Origin: JBKPCD01 sp046727175
GTDB lineage: Bacteria; Acidobacteriota; Vicinamibacteria; Vicinamibacterales; 2-12-FULL-66-21
Direction: 5' to 3'
NCBI GenBank assembly: GCA_046727175.1
Contig: JBKPCD010000296.1
Span: 1-31,704 of the forward strand
Length of the DNA stretch: 31,704 nucleotides
Below are positions 22,216-30,230 of this stretch, in pieces (position 1 is the stretch's first letter; each line of letters starts with the position of its first letter). A program made the position numbers and the translations under genes. The notes under the pieces were generated by a model, which saw only the letters and a program-made list of their open reading frames with translations, had not been told where the DNA came from and did not search any database.

Positions 22216-22550
22216 CAGGATTGGTTACTGCAGTGGGCACGGAGCGACAGGATTGTCGCAGTCTCCAGCAGGCCACCGACAAAGACATCGCTTGCCCACG
22301 CGGCAGTGGGTGCGGCGTACACGCCACAGCTGGCCGTCACGGAAACACATTGACAGCGCCATTGGTTGAGAGTATCTCTGCCCAGCGTTCGGTCTTTCCT
22401 CAGTACGCGACCCCGGTGGGAGGGAGAGCCCTTGCCCGTGAACGTCTCGTCCCGCATCGCGTCTCTTCACTCATCAACTGGGTACTCGGCATGCACACGG
22501 CCTCGCCTGCATTCCTCGACCGAATCGGGCAAGCCCTGCGAGGGATTCTC
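22216..22550. other. 335 bases without a supported gene
   Basis: This leader region lies between a repeat and the S9 peptidase start. The plus frame is open through it but shows no protein-like composition or family match, and the reverse strand offers only a short unrecognised frame. A weak CCCAC/GTGGG hairpin is visible near 22293-22308. The promoter of the peptidase gene is presumably here; no hexamers stand out. Confidence 0.5.
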
Positions 22551-24608
22551 ATGCTGAACAGACACCGCCTGCTCTCAGTCGTCGTTCTGTTCCTGGTTGC
22601 GCTCAACGTCGATTCTCATGCGCAGACCAAGCGAGCGATGACGCTCGTCGACGTGCTGAACGTTCCCAACCTCACGGATCCGCAGCTCTCGCCGGACGGT
22701 CGGCAGGTCGCGTACGTGCTGGCGAAGGCGGATTGGAAGGCGAACAAACGGATTTCGCACATCTGGCGAGTCAACGGGGACGGCACAGGGTCCGTTCAGC
22801 TCACGTCCGGCCAGGACGGCGAGACGAGTCCGCGATGGTCGCCCGACGGTCGCACGCTTGCGTTTCTGGCCAAACGGGGGGCGGAGGAGGCGACCCAGAT
22901 CTACCTGCTTCCGAATAGCGGTGGTGAGGCGCAGGCGCTGACCGCTCAGGCCTCCGCAATCGCCGACATCAGGTGGGCGCCCGATGGCAAATCGGTTTTC
23001 TTCGTCGCGCCCGAGCCGAAGACGGACGAGGAGAAAGCTCGTGAAAAGGCGAAGGACGACGTGTTCGCGTTCGACGAGGATTACAAACAGCGACACCTGT
23101 GGCGCGTCTCGGTGAGCGATCGGAAGACCGAACGCCTGACGACCGGCGATTACTCAGTGCTGAGCTACGACCTCTCGCGCGACGGCCGGCGGGTCGCCTT
23201 CAATCGGGCGCCAACGCCGTTGCTGGGAACGAGTGAGGAAAGCGAGGTCTGGATCATGAACGCCGACGGCTCCAGCGCGTCGCAGCTCACGCACAACGGG
23301 ATAGCGGAACGATCGGCGCGCATCTCGCCGGACGGCACGCAGGTCATCTTCCTCGCTGGCGCAAACGAGAAGTTCGAAAGCTACTACAACGGCAAGATCT
23401 TCGTCGTCCCGAGCGCCGGCGGTGCTGCGAAGCTTCTGGCGGCGGATCTTCCGTACGCGGTCGACGCTGCGGACTGGAGCCGCGACAGCGCCTCCGTCTA
23501 CTTCCTCGCCAACCTCGGCGTGCACAACGAGTTGTTCCAACTGGACGTGAAGAGCGGAAAGGCGCGTCAGCTCACGGATGGTCAGCACGCGCTTGGCGGC
23601 TGGTCGTTCGTGGCCGAAGCGGATCGGCACGTGATGACGATCGACGACGCGGAAAATACCGGCGACGTGTGGCTCATTGGATCCGCGAATCCGGGAACGC
23701 CGACACGAGTCACGCACGTCTTCGACTATCTCGCTCAGGACTTCCGATTGCCGCGCCAGGAAAAGGTCCAGTGGAAGGGCGCCGACGGCGTCACTGTCGA
23801 GGGGCTCCTTTACTATCCGCTCGATTACCGCGAAGGGCAACGCTATCCCCTCGCGGTTCAGACCCACGGCGGCCCGCAGGCATCGGACAAGTACGGGCTG
23901 GCGGAGTGGGGCAGCTACGTCCCGGTCCTGACCGCCAAAGGCTATCTGGTATTCAAACCAAACTATCGCGGCAGCACCGGATACGGCGATTCCTTCCTGC
24001 GTGACATGGTGGGGCACTACTTCCAGAACGCGCATCTCGACGTGATGACAGGCGTCGACTATCTCATTGCGAAGGGCATAGCGGACGGCGATCGCATGGT
24101 CAAGATGGGGTGGAGTGGCGGCGGTCACATGACGAACAAGATCATCACCTACACGACCCGGTTCAAGGCGGCATCGGCAGGTGCCGGCGCGACGAACTGG
24201 ATCTCGATGTACGCGCAGAGCGATACGCGGACCTTTCGGACGCCATGGTTCGGCGGGACGCCGTGGCAGAAGAACGCGCCCATCGACACCTACTGGGAGA
24301 ATTCGCCGCTCAAATACGTGTCGAATGTCCAGACGCCGACGATCATCCTCGTCGGCGAGAAGGATGTCCGTGTTCCGATGCCGCAGTCGGTGGAGATGTA
24401 TCGCGCGCTGAAGAGCAATGGCGTTCCCACACATCTGTACGTCGCGCCGCGAGAGCCGCACGGCTGGCAGGAGCTTCGTCATGAGTTGTTCAAGATGAAC
24501 GTCGAGCTCGATTGGTTCGAGAAGTACGCGATCGGGCGGCGGTACGAATGGGAGAAGGCGCCGGACGATCAGAAGCCAGCGCAAAAGACGACGAGCGATC
24601 AACACTGA
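22551..24608 (+). CDS. Exported S9-family prolyl oligopeptidase/dipeptidyl-peptidase-like serine peptidase
   Basis: The frame is open upstream, but I chose the ATG at 22551 (685 residues) because GAGGGA lies five bases before it and a signal peptide follows (LLSVVVLFLVALNVDSHAQ). The first part (about 35-400) is a beta-propeller with TolB-like blades (DPQLSPDGRQVAYVL, SPRWSPDGRTLAFLA, DIRWAPDGKSVFFVA). The C-terminal alpha/beta-hydrolase domain holds the triad: Ser522 in GWSGGG, Asp605 in GEKDVRVP and His637 in EPHGW. The oxyanion region THGGPQ is also present. It probably cleaves short, possibly proline-containing peptides in the periplasm; its exact specificity is unknown. It is convergent with the next gene. 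Confidence 0.93.
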   Translation: MLNRHRLLSVVVLFLVALNVDSHAQTKRAMTLVDVLNVPNLTDPQLSPDGRQVAYVLAKADWKANKRISHIWRVNGDGTGSVQLTSGQDGETSPRWSPDGRTLAFLAKRGAEEATQIYLLPNSGGEAQALTAQASAIADIRWAPDGKSVFFVAPEPKTDEEKAREKAKDDVFAFDEDYKQRHLWRVSVSDRKTERLTTGDYSVLSYDLSRDGRRVAFNRAPTPLLGTSEESEVWIMNADGSSASQLTHNGIAERSARISPDGTQVIFLAGANEKFESYYNGKIFVVPSAGGAAKLLAADLPYAVDAADWSRDSASVYFLANLGVHNELFQLDVKSGKARQLTDGQHALGGWSFVAEADRHVMTIDDAENTGDVWLIGSANPGTPTRVTHVFDYLAQDFRLPRQEKVQWKGADGVTVEGLLYYPLDYREGQRYPLAVQTHGGPQASDKYGLAEWGSYVPVLTAKGYLVFKPNYRGSTGYGDSFLRDMVGHYFQNAHLDVMTGVDYLIAKGIADGDRMVKMGWSGGGHMTNKIITYTTRFKAASAGAGATNWISMYAQSDTRTFRTPWFGGTPWQKNAPIDTYWENSPLKYVSNVQTPTIILVGEKDVRVPMPQSVEMYRALKSNGVPTHLYVAPREPHGWQELRHELFKMNVELDWFEKYAIGRRYEWEKAPDDQKPAQKTTSDQH

Positions 24609-24748
24609 CGCTGATCGGCTCTGGGCTCAAGGTTCTTGGCTTTCGGCCTGCTCTGTCGAAAGGCGCCGTTCGGGCAGACACTTGCATGATTTTGCTGTGA
24701 CTTCGTCGGCATTGCGTTGTACAGGCCCAAAGCCCAGAGCCTTGAGCC
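24609..24748. repeat. GGCTTTGGGC-type inverted repeat element, copy 2
   Basis: It fills the whole spacer between two convergent stop codons. The left arm (GATCGGCTCTGGGCTCAAGG, then GGCTTTCGGCC) and right arm (GGCCCAAAGCCCAGAGCC, then TTGAGCCC) are reverse complements in a shuffled way and can fold back. CTGTCGAAAG sits beside the left arm, as in copy 1 at 14451-14604, and both copies share the start GATCGGCT. The centre differs between copies. Confidence 0.75.
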
Positions 24749-26920
24749 CTACTTGCGCTCTCCAATGCCGTAGACGTGCCCGAGAGTCCGAACGATCATC
24801 AGGCCGTCGGAGATGGCGGGAGTACTCATGATGACTTCCTTCATGGAGTTCTTCGCCAGTTCCTCGTACTGACGCCCGGCGCGCGCGACGAAGATGTCGC
24901 CGTCCTCGCTGGAGAGATAGAGCTTGCCGTCGGCGGCGATAGGTGACGCGGCGAATGCGCCGCCGCCGCCGACACGGGCGCGGTACAGGCGCTGGCCGGT
25001 TTTCGCATCGTACGCGGTGAGCACGCCGTTGCTGTCGCACGTATACAGCAGTCCATCGTAATAGAGCGGCGTCGGGATGTAGGTGCCCGCCGTGTTGCTC
25101 CATGCAACGGCGTCGCTCGACGTCTGGTCCTTCGGCATGGAGATGTCGCCGCTCGCGGTCGGCTTGACCGCGTAGATCGGCCGCACGGGTGGGTAGCCCC
25201 CGGTCACGAACACGAGGCCGTCGCCGACGACCGGTGTGCCCACCGTCAGCTCTGAATTGGGGCCGAGCTTCCATACCTCCTTGCCAGTCTCGGCATCGTA
25301 TGCGCGGACGGTCGGGCCGTTCGTCACGATGTGCGCGCCTGATGGACTGTTGAAGATCGTCGGCGTTCCAAACGACGGGATCTCGTTCCGTTCCGTCTTC
25401 CATACCTGCTTGCCGGTCCTCACGTCGTATGCCGCGATGAACGAGTTCTTCTGAATGTCCGCCTGGACGATGACCTTGTCCTTGTAGATGATCGGCGAGC
25501 TCGAGTGACCCCACTGGTAGGTCGGGTCGAAGAACCAGCCGCTATCGAGGATGCCGGTATCGACGGTCCACAACTCGTTGCCCTTCATGTCCCACGCCGC
25601 GAGTCGCCCCACGGATCCGAAGAGCGCGATCACGCGCGTCCCGTCGGTGACGGGCGTCGAGTTCGCCTGCGTCGACTTGGGATGGCGCTTCACCTTCGGC
25701 ACACCCTTGAACGCGACCTTTTCCCAGAGGATCTTCCCGCTCGTCTTGTCGAGGGCGTAGATCTTCCACGTGTGCTCCGACAGGTCGTCGACCGGTTTCA
25801 CATCGCCATAAAGGCCCGTGCGGAATGTCTTGTCCTCCGCGCTGCTGATCGCGGTCACGACGAAGACCTTGTCTCCCCAGACGATCGGGCTGGCCGTGGT
25901 GAAGCCGGGGATTGGTGTCTTCCACTGGACGTTCTTGCCGCTGTCGATGTTCCACTCGGGTACGGCGCCCTGGCCGTCGCCGTCGCCGGACGCGTTCTCA
26001 CCGCGGAACGCCGGCCACGGCTTCGCCGCCGTGCGCACGACCGGCTTCGACGGCGGTGCGTCGGCTCTAGCCGACGCAGGCGGCGGTGTGGCCGGTGCGG
26101 CGGCGCCTGCGGCTCCCTCTGCGGCCCGTGGGAACGCCTGCGTGCCTTGTGGAGTCGTGACGACGAGACGCTCGACGGTGCCGCCGCGTCCCGCGAAGCT
26201 GACGTTCAGCCCCGGGGCCTCGACGACGTTGAAGGTGGTTTCGGAAGTCGGCACGAGCGTCAGCGGCGGCTGATTGGCGACCCTGAGCACGAGCGATTCC
26301 CCGGAGAGATTCACCGTCACCGCTGCCTGCTCGTTCCGGTAGTTGCCAACGTAGGACTGAAGCGTGGCGGTCGGGACACTGACGACAGGTTCGGCAGGAA
26401 ACTGCGCCAGCGCCTTTTCGAGCGCACTGCTGATCTCCGCGTTCGAACCGCGCTGCGCGGCAGTGAGCGCGCGCTGGACGTCCGCCCTCGTCAATCCCTT
26501 GCTCTTGAGCGCCGCATCGACCAATGCCTTGTCTCCGGCCGCCGCTGCCTGCGCGAGCACCTGGCCGCCGCCCTCCGACCCTCGTTCGAGCAACAGCATC
26601 ATGGCGGCCGTGTGGTTGTTCATCGCGGCCATCAGGAGCGGACGGAACTTGTAAAACGTGTCCACCACGTTGATGTCCGCGCCGCGATCCAGCAGGAGCT
26701 TGATCACCTCGACATGGCCCTTGTCGGCGGCAAAGAAGAGCGCTGTCGCCTTGTAGCGGTTACCGGCGTTGATGTCGGCGCCGCGATCCAGCGCCTGGGT
26801 GACGCGTGCGACGTCACCCGCTCGTGCAGCATCCCAGAGCTCTTCGTTGAGCGTGGTCTTATCGGCAGCTTGCGGCGCGAGAGCGATCAATAACGTAACG
26901 GTCGTAACGGCGGCAATCAT
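24749..26920 (-). CDS. Exported fusion protein: ankyrin repeats, DUF3471-like domain, PQQ-type beta-propeller
   Basis: A protein of 723 residues with a signal peptide (AAVTTVTLLIALAPQAA). About 27-150 are ankyrin repeats (ELWDAARAGDVARVTQALDR, ALFFAADKGHVEVIKLLLDR, then a degenerate unit). About 195-270 resemble the small beta domain DUF3471 (LQSYVGNYRNEQAAVTVNLS). An Ala/Pro-rich linker (270-300) precedes a pyrrolo-quinoline-quinone-type propeller (about 305-723) with blades such as KIYALDKTSGKILWEK, AAYDVRTGKQVWKTE, RAYDAETGKEVWKLG and TAYDAKTGQRLYRA. Catalytic residues of quinoprotein dehydrogenases are not evident, so a scaffold or BamB-like binding role is more likely. It is convergent with the S9 peptidase gene and divergent from the EF-hand gene. 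Confidence 0.9.
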   Translation of the reverse strand: MIAAVTTVTLLIALAPQAADKTTLNEELWDAARAGDVARVTQALDRGADINAGNRYKATALFFAADKGHVEVIKLLLDRGADINVVDTFYKFRPLLMAAMNNHTAAMMLLLERGSEGGGQVLAQAAAAGDKALVDAALKSKGLTRADVQRALTAAQRGSNAEISSALEKALAQFPAEPVVSVPTATLQSYVGNYRNEQAAVTVNLSGESLVLRVANQPPLTLVPTSETTFNVVEAPGLNVSFAGRGGTVERLVVTTPQGTQAFPRAAEGAAGAAAPATPPPASARADAPPSKPVVRTAAKPWPAFRGENASGDGDGQGAVPEWNIDSGKNVQWKTPIPGFTTASPIVWGDKVFVVTAISSAEDKTFRTGLYGDVKPVDDLSEHTWKIYALDKTSGKILWEKVAFKGVPKVKRHPKSTQANSTPVTDGTRVIALFGSVGRLAAWDMKGNELWTVDTGILDSGWFFDPTYQWGHSSSPIIYKDKVIVQADIQKNSFIAAYDVRTGKQVWKTERNEIPSFGTPTIFNSPSGAHIVTNGPTVRAYDAETGKEVWKLGPNSELTVGTPVVGDGLVFVTGGYPPVRPIYAVKPTASGDISMPKDQTSSDAVAWSNTAGTYIPTPLYYDGLLYTCDSNGVLTAYDAKTGQRLYRARVGGGGAFAASPIAADGKLYLSSEDGDIFVARAGRQYEELAKNSMKEVIMSTPAISDGLMIVRTLGHVYGIGERK

Positions 26921-27110
26921 GGACGGGCTCCCGGAAAGCGCGGCTAGGATACCTGAACACCGACCAGAGGAACACTCATCTCGAAGTGACAGGTGAGCGG
27001 TAACGCGGTCTGACGATCTTCCGAACGCGCGACAAGATGGCCTGGTTTTGGACGTTCATTGTCCAGCTCGCGACGGTACGAGTTCTGCCTCTCTGTCGTC
27101 AGGAGGCACT

Positions 27111-28190
27111 ATGCGAGCTCTAGCTTTCATGACAGCGCTACTGTTTGCCGCCCCCGCGGCCGCGCAGCGGGGTGTCGTCAGTGGGATTCGCGTCTCGACC
27201 GAACGTGTCTCCGCCGGGGCCCCAGTCACGATGTCGATAACGGGAAGCAACCCGTGTGGAGCCGTACTCGTCGACCAGGGCGATGGCACGGCAGTGACAC
27301 ACCCGATCGAACGCGTGCCCACGACCATTCGGTACGCGTACTCGCAACCTGGCACCTACCGCATCACCGCGCGAGGAATGGGGAACTGCGATGGTGAAGC
27401 CGCCGCAACGGTAACGGTCGTCGGTCCGCTCGTTCAGGAACAGAGTTCGGAGCGCGAGCCCGTGCAGCTCCGCGGGATGGACGTCGACGGTGACGGCGTC
27501 ATCACACGCGCGGAGTGGCGCGGCAGCGCACAGGCTTTCAGAGCGCATGACTGGAACGGAGACGGCGTGCTGTCCGGCAACGAAGTGCGCGGCGATCGCC
27601 CCTCCGGAACTATCGAAGATCGTTACCCGGCGCCCGGCGGGTTCAGTGATTGGACCGAGGAGGGTTTCGCCGAGCTCGATCGCAACGGCGACGGACGCAT
27701 CGCGCGCAGCGAGTGGCGCAACGATCTCGAGACATTCCGTCGTGTGGATCGCAACGGCGATGGCGTGCTGTCGCGGCGCGAGTTCCTGGGTGAAGGTGTT
27801 GCGGAGGACCAGGACCTTCGAGCGTCGGGTCAGATGGTCGTTGTCGACGCCAGACGACCGTGGAACGACACCGGTCTGGTCGTTCGTGAGGGCGACAGAG
27901 TGCGGATCGAGGCTGAAGGGACCGTTATGCTCAGCACCGATCCGTCCGACGTTGCCGGGCCGGTTGGCGCGAGGTCTGGCCGGAAGGCGGCAGGAGCGCC
28001 TTTCCCCGAGGAGCGGGCCGGATCACTTGTTGCCAGGATTGGCGCTGAGCCTATCTGGATAGGCGACACTGGAATCATTGCGCGCGCGCCTGCGGGCGGT
28101 CGCCTTTACCTCGGTGTGAACGATGATTTCTTCCCGGATAACAGCGGCAGTTTCCGGGTCACACTCACGATAATGAGCCGCTATCAGTAA
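27111..28190 (+). CDS. Exported EF-hand protein with PKD-like and LecA (PA-IL)-like regions
   Basis: I chose the ATG at 27111 (359 residues) because AGGAGG lies four bases before it and a signal peptide follows (ALAFMTALLFAAPAAAQ). Residues 24-105 look like an Ig/PKD-type beta domain with a possible Cys49-Cys93 disulfide. Four canonical calcium loops lie at 124-135 (DVDGDGVITRAE), 147-158 (DWNGDGVLSGNE), 190-201 (DRNGDGRIARSE) and 213-224 (DRNGDGVLSRRE). Residues 243-355 resemble the calcium-dependent galactose lectin LecA/PA-IL fold (VVDARRPWNDTGLVVREGD, LVARIGAEPIWIGD, GRLYLGVNDDFFPDNSGSF). A secreted calcium- and sugar-binding protein is likely; the ligand is unknown. It is a single gene followed by a strong hairpin. 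Confidence 0.87.
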   Translation: MRALAFMTALLFAAPAAAQRGVVSGIRVSTERVSAGAPVTMSITGSNPCGAVLVDQGDGTAVTHPIERVPTTIRYAYSQPGTYRITARGMGNCDGEAAATVTVVGPLVQEQSSEREPVQLRGMDVDGDGVITRAEWRGSAQAFRAHDWNGDGVLSGNEVRGDRPSGTIEDRYPAPGGFSDWTEEGFAELDRNGDGRIARSEWRNDLETFRRVDRNGDGVLSRREFLGEGVAEDQDLRASGQMVVVDARRPWNDTGLVVREGDRVRIEAEGTVMLSTDPSDVAGPVGARSGRKAAGAPFPEERAGSLVARIGAEPIWIGDTGIIARAPAGGRLYLGVNDDFFPDNSGSFRVTLTIMSRYQ

Positions 28191-28200
28191 TCTTTGTTGT

Positions 28201-28231
28201 CCTGAACGCGGACGGCCGATCCGCGTTCAGG
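28201..28231. terminator. 12-bp perfect hairpin between convergent genes
   Basis: Arms CCTGAACGCGGA (28201-28212) and TCCGCGTTCAGG (28220-28231) pair perfectly around a 7-base loop, 11 bases after the EF-hand gene stop. There is no T-run on either side. Its position between converging genes suggests a bidirectional transcription stop or 3'-end stabiliser. Confidence 0.55.
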
Positions 28232-28295
28232 AACCTGCGTCCGACGTCCTCTATTTCGACCCTCGACCGGCGGTGCGCCACGCCAACAGACTTTG

Positions 28296-28982
28296 TCAAC
28301 TAGCTCTCCTGACAAACATGGCTGCGAGCGCGTCGAGACGGGCTGTCCAGTACTTCTTCGCCTTGTCGGACGAGGCCCGGTCGCTGAGCTTCGTGTGGGC
28401 AAGTGCGACCATGCTCCGTGATCCGCCCTTCGCCGTGAATCCGGCGGCGACGATCGTGCCGTCGGGCCACTGCAGGCGAATCGACTTGGGTGCAGTTGCC
28501 GTTCGAACATTCGTCTCGACGTTGTCCAGCCAGCGTCGGCGGGCATCATCGTCCGCCCACGCTTCGAAGAGCACGCTCACAGGTACATCGAACGTCTTGC
28601 TCTTGGTCACTTCATAGTGACCGCTGCGGCGCTGACCCTTCTCGCGCAGGCCTTTGATTCGTTCGTAACCGACCGTCACTGTCTGTGACCACCAGTCGTC
28701 GACGCCATGCTTGCCATGGACGAGTGCCGCAATGTCCCGGTGCGACATGGCCATCGCGTCATCGGAGTCGAGGACACGCACCCACTCCTGCCACGTGCGT
28801 CCGGTCTTCGCGGCGATCTTGTCGTCGCCCATCCCGGCCAGCGCAGCGTGATCCACACGAGGTGCCGACGGCCGCTTTTCTTCTGCTTTCGAGAGGACGT
28901 GTTCACGGGCGGCTGTGTAGGATTCGCCCGTCTTCTTCATCCGCCGGCGGATGATGCGCTTGCGGTCTTTATCGCGGGGCAT
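28296..28982 (-). CDS. DUF4287 domain protein with SRPBCC (AHSA1-like) domain
   Basis: A protein of 228 residues. After a basic N-terminus (RDKDRKRIIRRRMKKTGESYTAAREH) comes a DUF4287-like segment (about 60-110: KTGRTWQEWVRVLDSDDAMAMSHRDIAALVHG, then VDDWWSQTVTVGYERIKG). The C-terminal SRPBCC/AHSA1-type region (about 118-225) begins SKTFDVPVSVLFEAWADDDARRRWL and includes IRLQWPDGTIVAAGFTAKGG. SRPBCC folds bind hydrophobic ligands; the function of this combination is not known. GGAG about ten bases upstream supports the ATG at 28982. It is convergent with the EF-hand gene. The 205 bases to the next feature hold nothing recognisable. Confidence 0.85.
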   Translation of the reverse strand: MPRDKDRKRIIRRRMKKTGESYTAAREHVLSKAEEKRPSAPRVDHAALAGMGDDKIAAKTGRTWQEWVRVLDSDDAMAMSHRDIAALVHGKHGVDDWWSQTVTVGYERIKGLREKGQRRSGHYEVTKSKTFDVPVSVLFEAWADDDARRRWLDNVETNVRTATAPKSIRLQWPDGTIVAAGFTAKGGSRSMVALAHTKLSDRASSDKAKKYWTARLDALAAMFVRRAS

Positions 28983-29187
28983 CGTCTGATCTCCTCTGCA
29001 CGCGCCACGAGCTCACTCCCCGGCAGCGCTCACGCAGCGCGCGAAAAGATTCCAGGACGATGCGAATCCGGGAGTATGCCCCCCTTTGCCTCACATGCGG
29101 GTCCCGGCCGGGGAAGGACCTGAAGAGGTTTGGCGCGGATCGACGCCGCCAACAGCATGCGGCCGGCCCTGCGTCGGCGTCAAGTCC

Positions 29188-29907
29188 TCAGCCGCGTTTG
29201 AGGACCTGGATTGGATCGATCCGCGTCGCGCGCAAGGATGGACCGAGGGTCGCGATTGCTCCAATGCCGGCGAGAGCTGCGACCACGATCAGTGTAGTCA
29301 GACCATCGGTTGCGGCGACGCCGAACGGCAGGCCATCCACTGTGCCGCTGAGCGCGCGTGCAGCAATCGTCCCGCTCACCAGCCCGACTGCAACCCGGCG
29401 CAGACCGGAGCCAGCGACACACCCGATCACATTCGGAGCGTTCGCGCCGAGAGCCATGCGAATGCCGATCTCCCGCGACCGTTCGCGCACGCGCTGGGAC
29501 AGAACACCGCAGACGCTCAGCACGGCAAGGAAGATCGCGGCCGATGCGAAGATGAGCAGCGTGACCATCGCCTGCCGATCGCGAACGTAGGTAGCGTCGA
29601 GTAGGTCTTCGAGCGGATACAAGCCCTGAGCGGGTTTCTGGGGGTCGACCGATTTCAACGTCGCGCGAACGGACGGCATGAGCGCGCTCGGATCTTCGAC
29701 TGTCTTTATCACGACGTTCAGAACCAGATACGAGCGTTGCGCGTGCGGGAGATAGATCTCCGGCAGCGGTTGACTCCGAGGACCGCGAAACCTGAGATCG
29801 CCCACCACTCCGACGATTACGTACGGACATGAGAGCTCGTCGACCGTTTCGCGATCGAGGCGCCTGGGGCGAAGGATCTCGATGACGCGACGCCACAGCC
29901 CGTGCAT
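29188..29907 (-). pseudogene. ADOP-family permease with a large in-frame internal deletion
   Basis: The frame is open for 239 residues, but a full ADOP permease has about 800. Residues 1-26 match the short cytoplasmic leader of the family (LWRRVIEILRPRRLDRETVDEL). The sequence then jumps directly to a segment equal to about residue 590 of the intact copy at 12008-14443 (YVIVGVVGDLRF against IIGVVGDVK). The rest is the normal C-terminal FtsX block (RVRERSREIGIRMALGAN, ending RATRIDPIQVLKRG). All of the first MacB/FtsX half and most of the second periplasmic domain are lost; the join lies near 29826-29832. It is classed as a pseudogene, although a truncated membrane protein could still be made. 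The PadR remnant ends three bases upstream. Confidence 0.85.
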
Positions 29908-29910
29908 TGA

Positions 29911-30129
29911 TTACTCTCCGTCGGCGTGCAGGACACGCGTCATTTCGGCAACCGTTCGCTCCCAGGACTTCTGGCCGGCCGCGAGCCGTCGCCGGCCGGC
30001 AGGCGTCAGCGCGTAATACCGCGCGCGTCGATTGTTGTCGGATGTGGACCACGAGGCCTTGACATGACCTTTCCGCTCGAGGCGCTGGAGCGCCGGATAA
30101 AGCGGGCCGAGCGTGATACGGAAGACGCC
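29911..30129 (-). pseudogene. 5'-truncated PadR-family transcriptional regulator
   Basis: The minus-strand frame ending at the TAA at 29911 encodes a typical PadR C-terminal two thirds: GVFRITLGPLYPALQRLERK, GHVKASWSTSDNNRRARYYA, LTPAGRRRLAAGQKSWERTV, AEMTRVLHADGE. The first 35-40 residues, including the start and first recognition helices, are missing. Homology stops at 30129, exactly where the palindromic element begins, and the lost part is not found beyond the element. PadR genes commonly precede ADOP permeases and share an operon with them, as the three-base gap to the ADOP remnant shows. No start codon is available, so it is judged non-functional. Confidence 0.8.
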
Positions 30130-30229
30130 GCCCTACAAACGTCTGGCTGCTAGCCGAAATGTAGAAACCTGTAGGGCGCGGTCTTCAGACCGCGCCTCCG
30201 CGAGCGGGGCTTGAGAGCCCCGCCCTACA
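30129..30229. mobile_element. Palindromic interspersed (REP/MITE-like) element
   Basis: CGCCCTACA occurs at 30129-30137 and 30221-30229, and its reverse complement TGTAGGGCG at 30170-30178. Between the last two lie a GC-rich near-perfect palindrome (30175-30196, arms GGCGCGGTCT and AGACCGCGCC) and a second hairpin GGGGCT-TGAG-AGCCCC (30206-30221). The element begins at the break of the PadR remnant and ends one base before the stop codon of the esterase gene. It has no coding capacity. The structure resembles REP/BIME-type elements moved by a transposase elsewhere; I infer mobility only from its form and position. Confidence 0.7.
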
Positions 30230-30230
30230 A

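Noticed and set aside
23154..24605. 483-codon open frame antisense to the S9 peptidase
   Set aside because: The sense gene has a complete catalytic triad; the antisense frame has no domain.
25505..26893. 462-codon open frame antisense to the ankyrin/PQQ gene
   Set aside because: Shadow of the real gene on the other strand; no recognisable domain or ribosome binding site.
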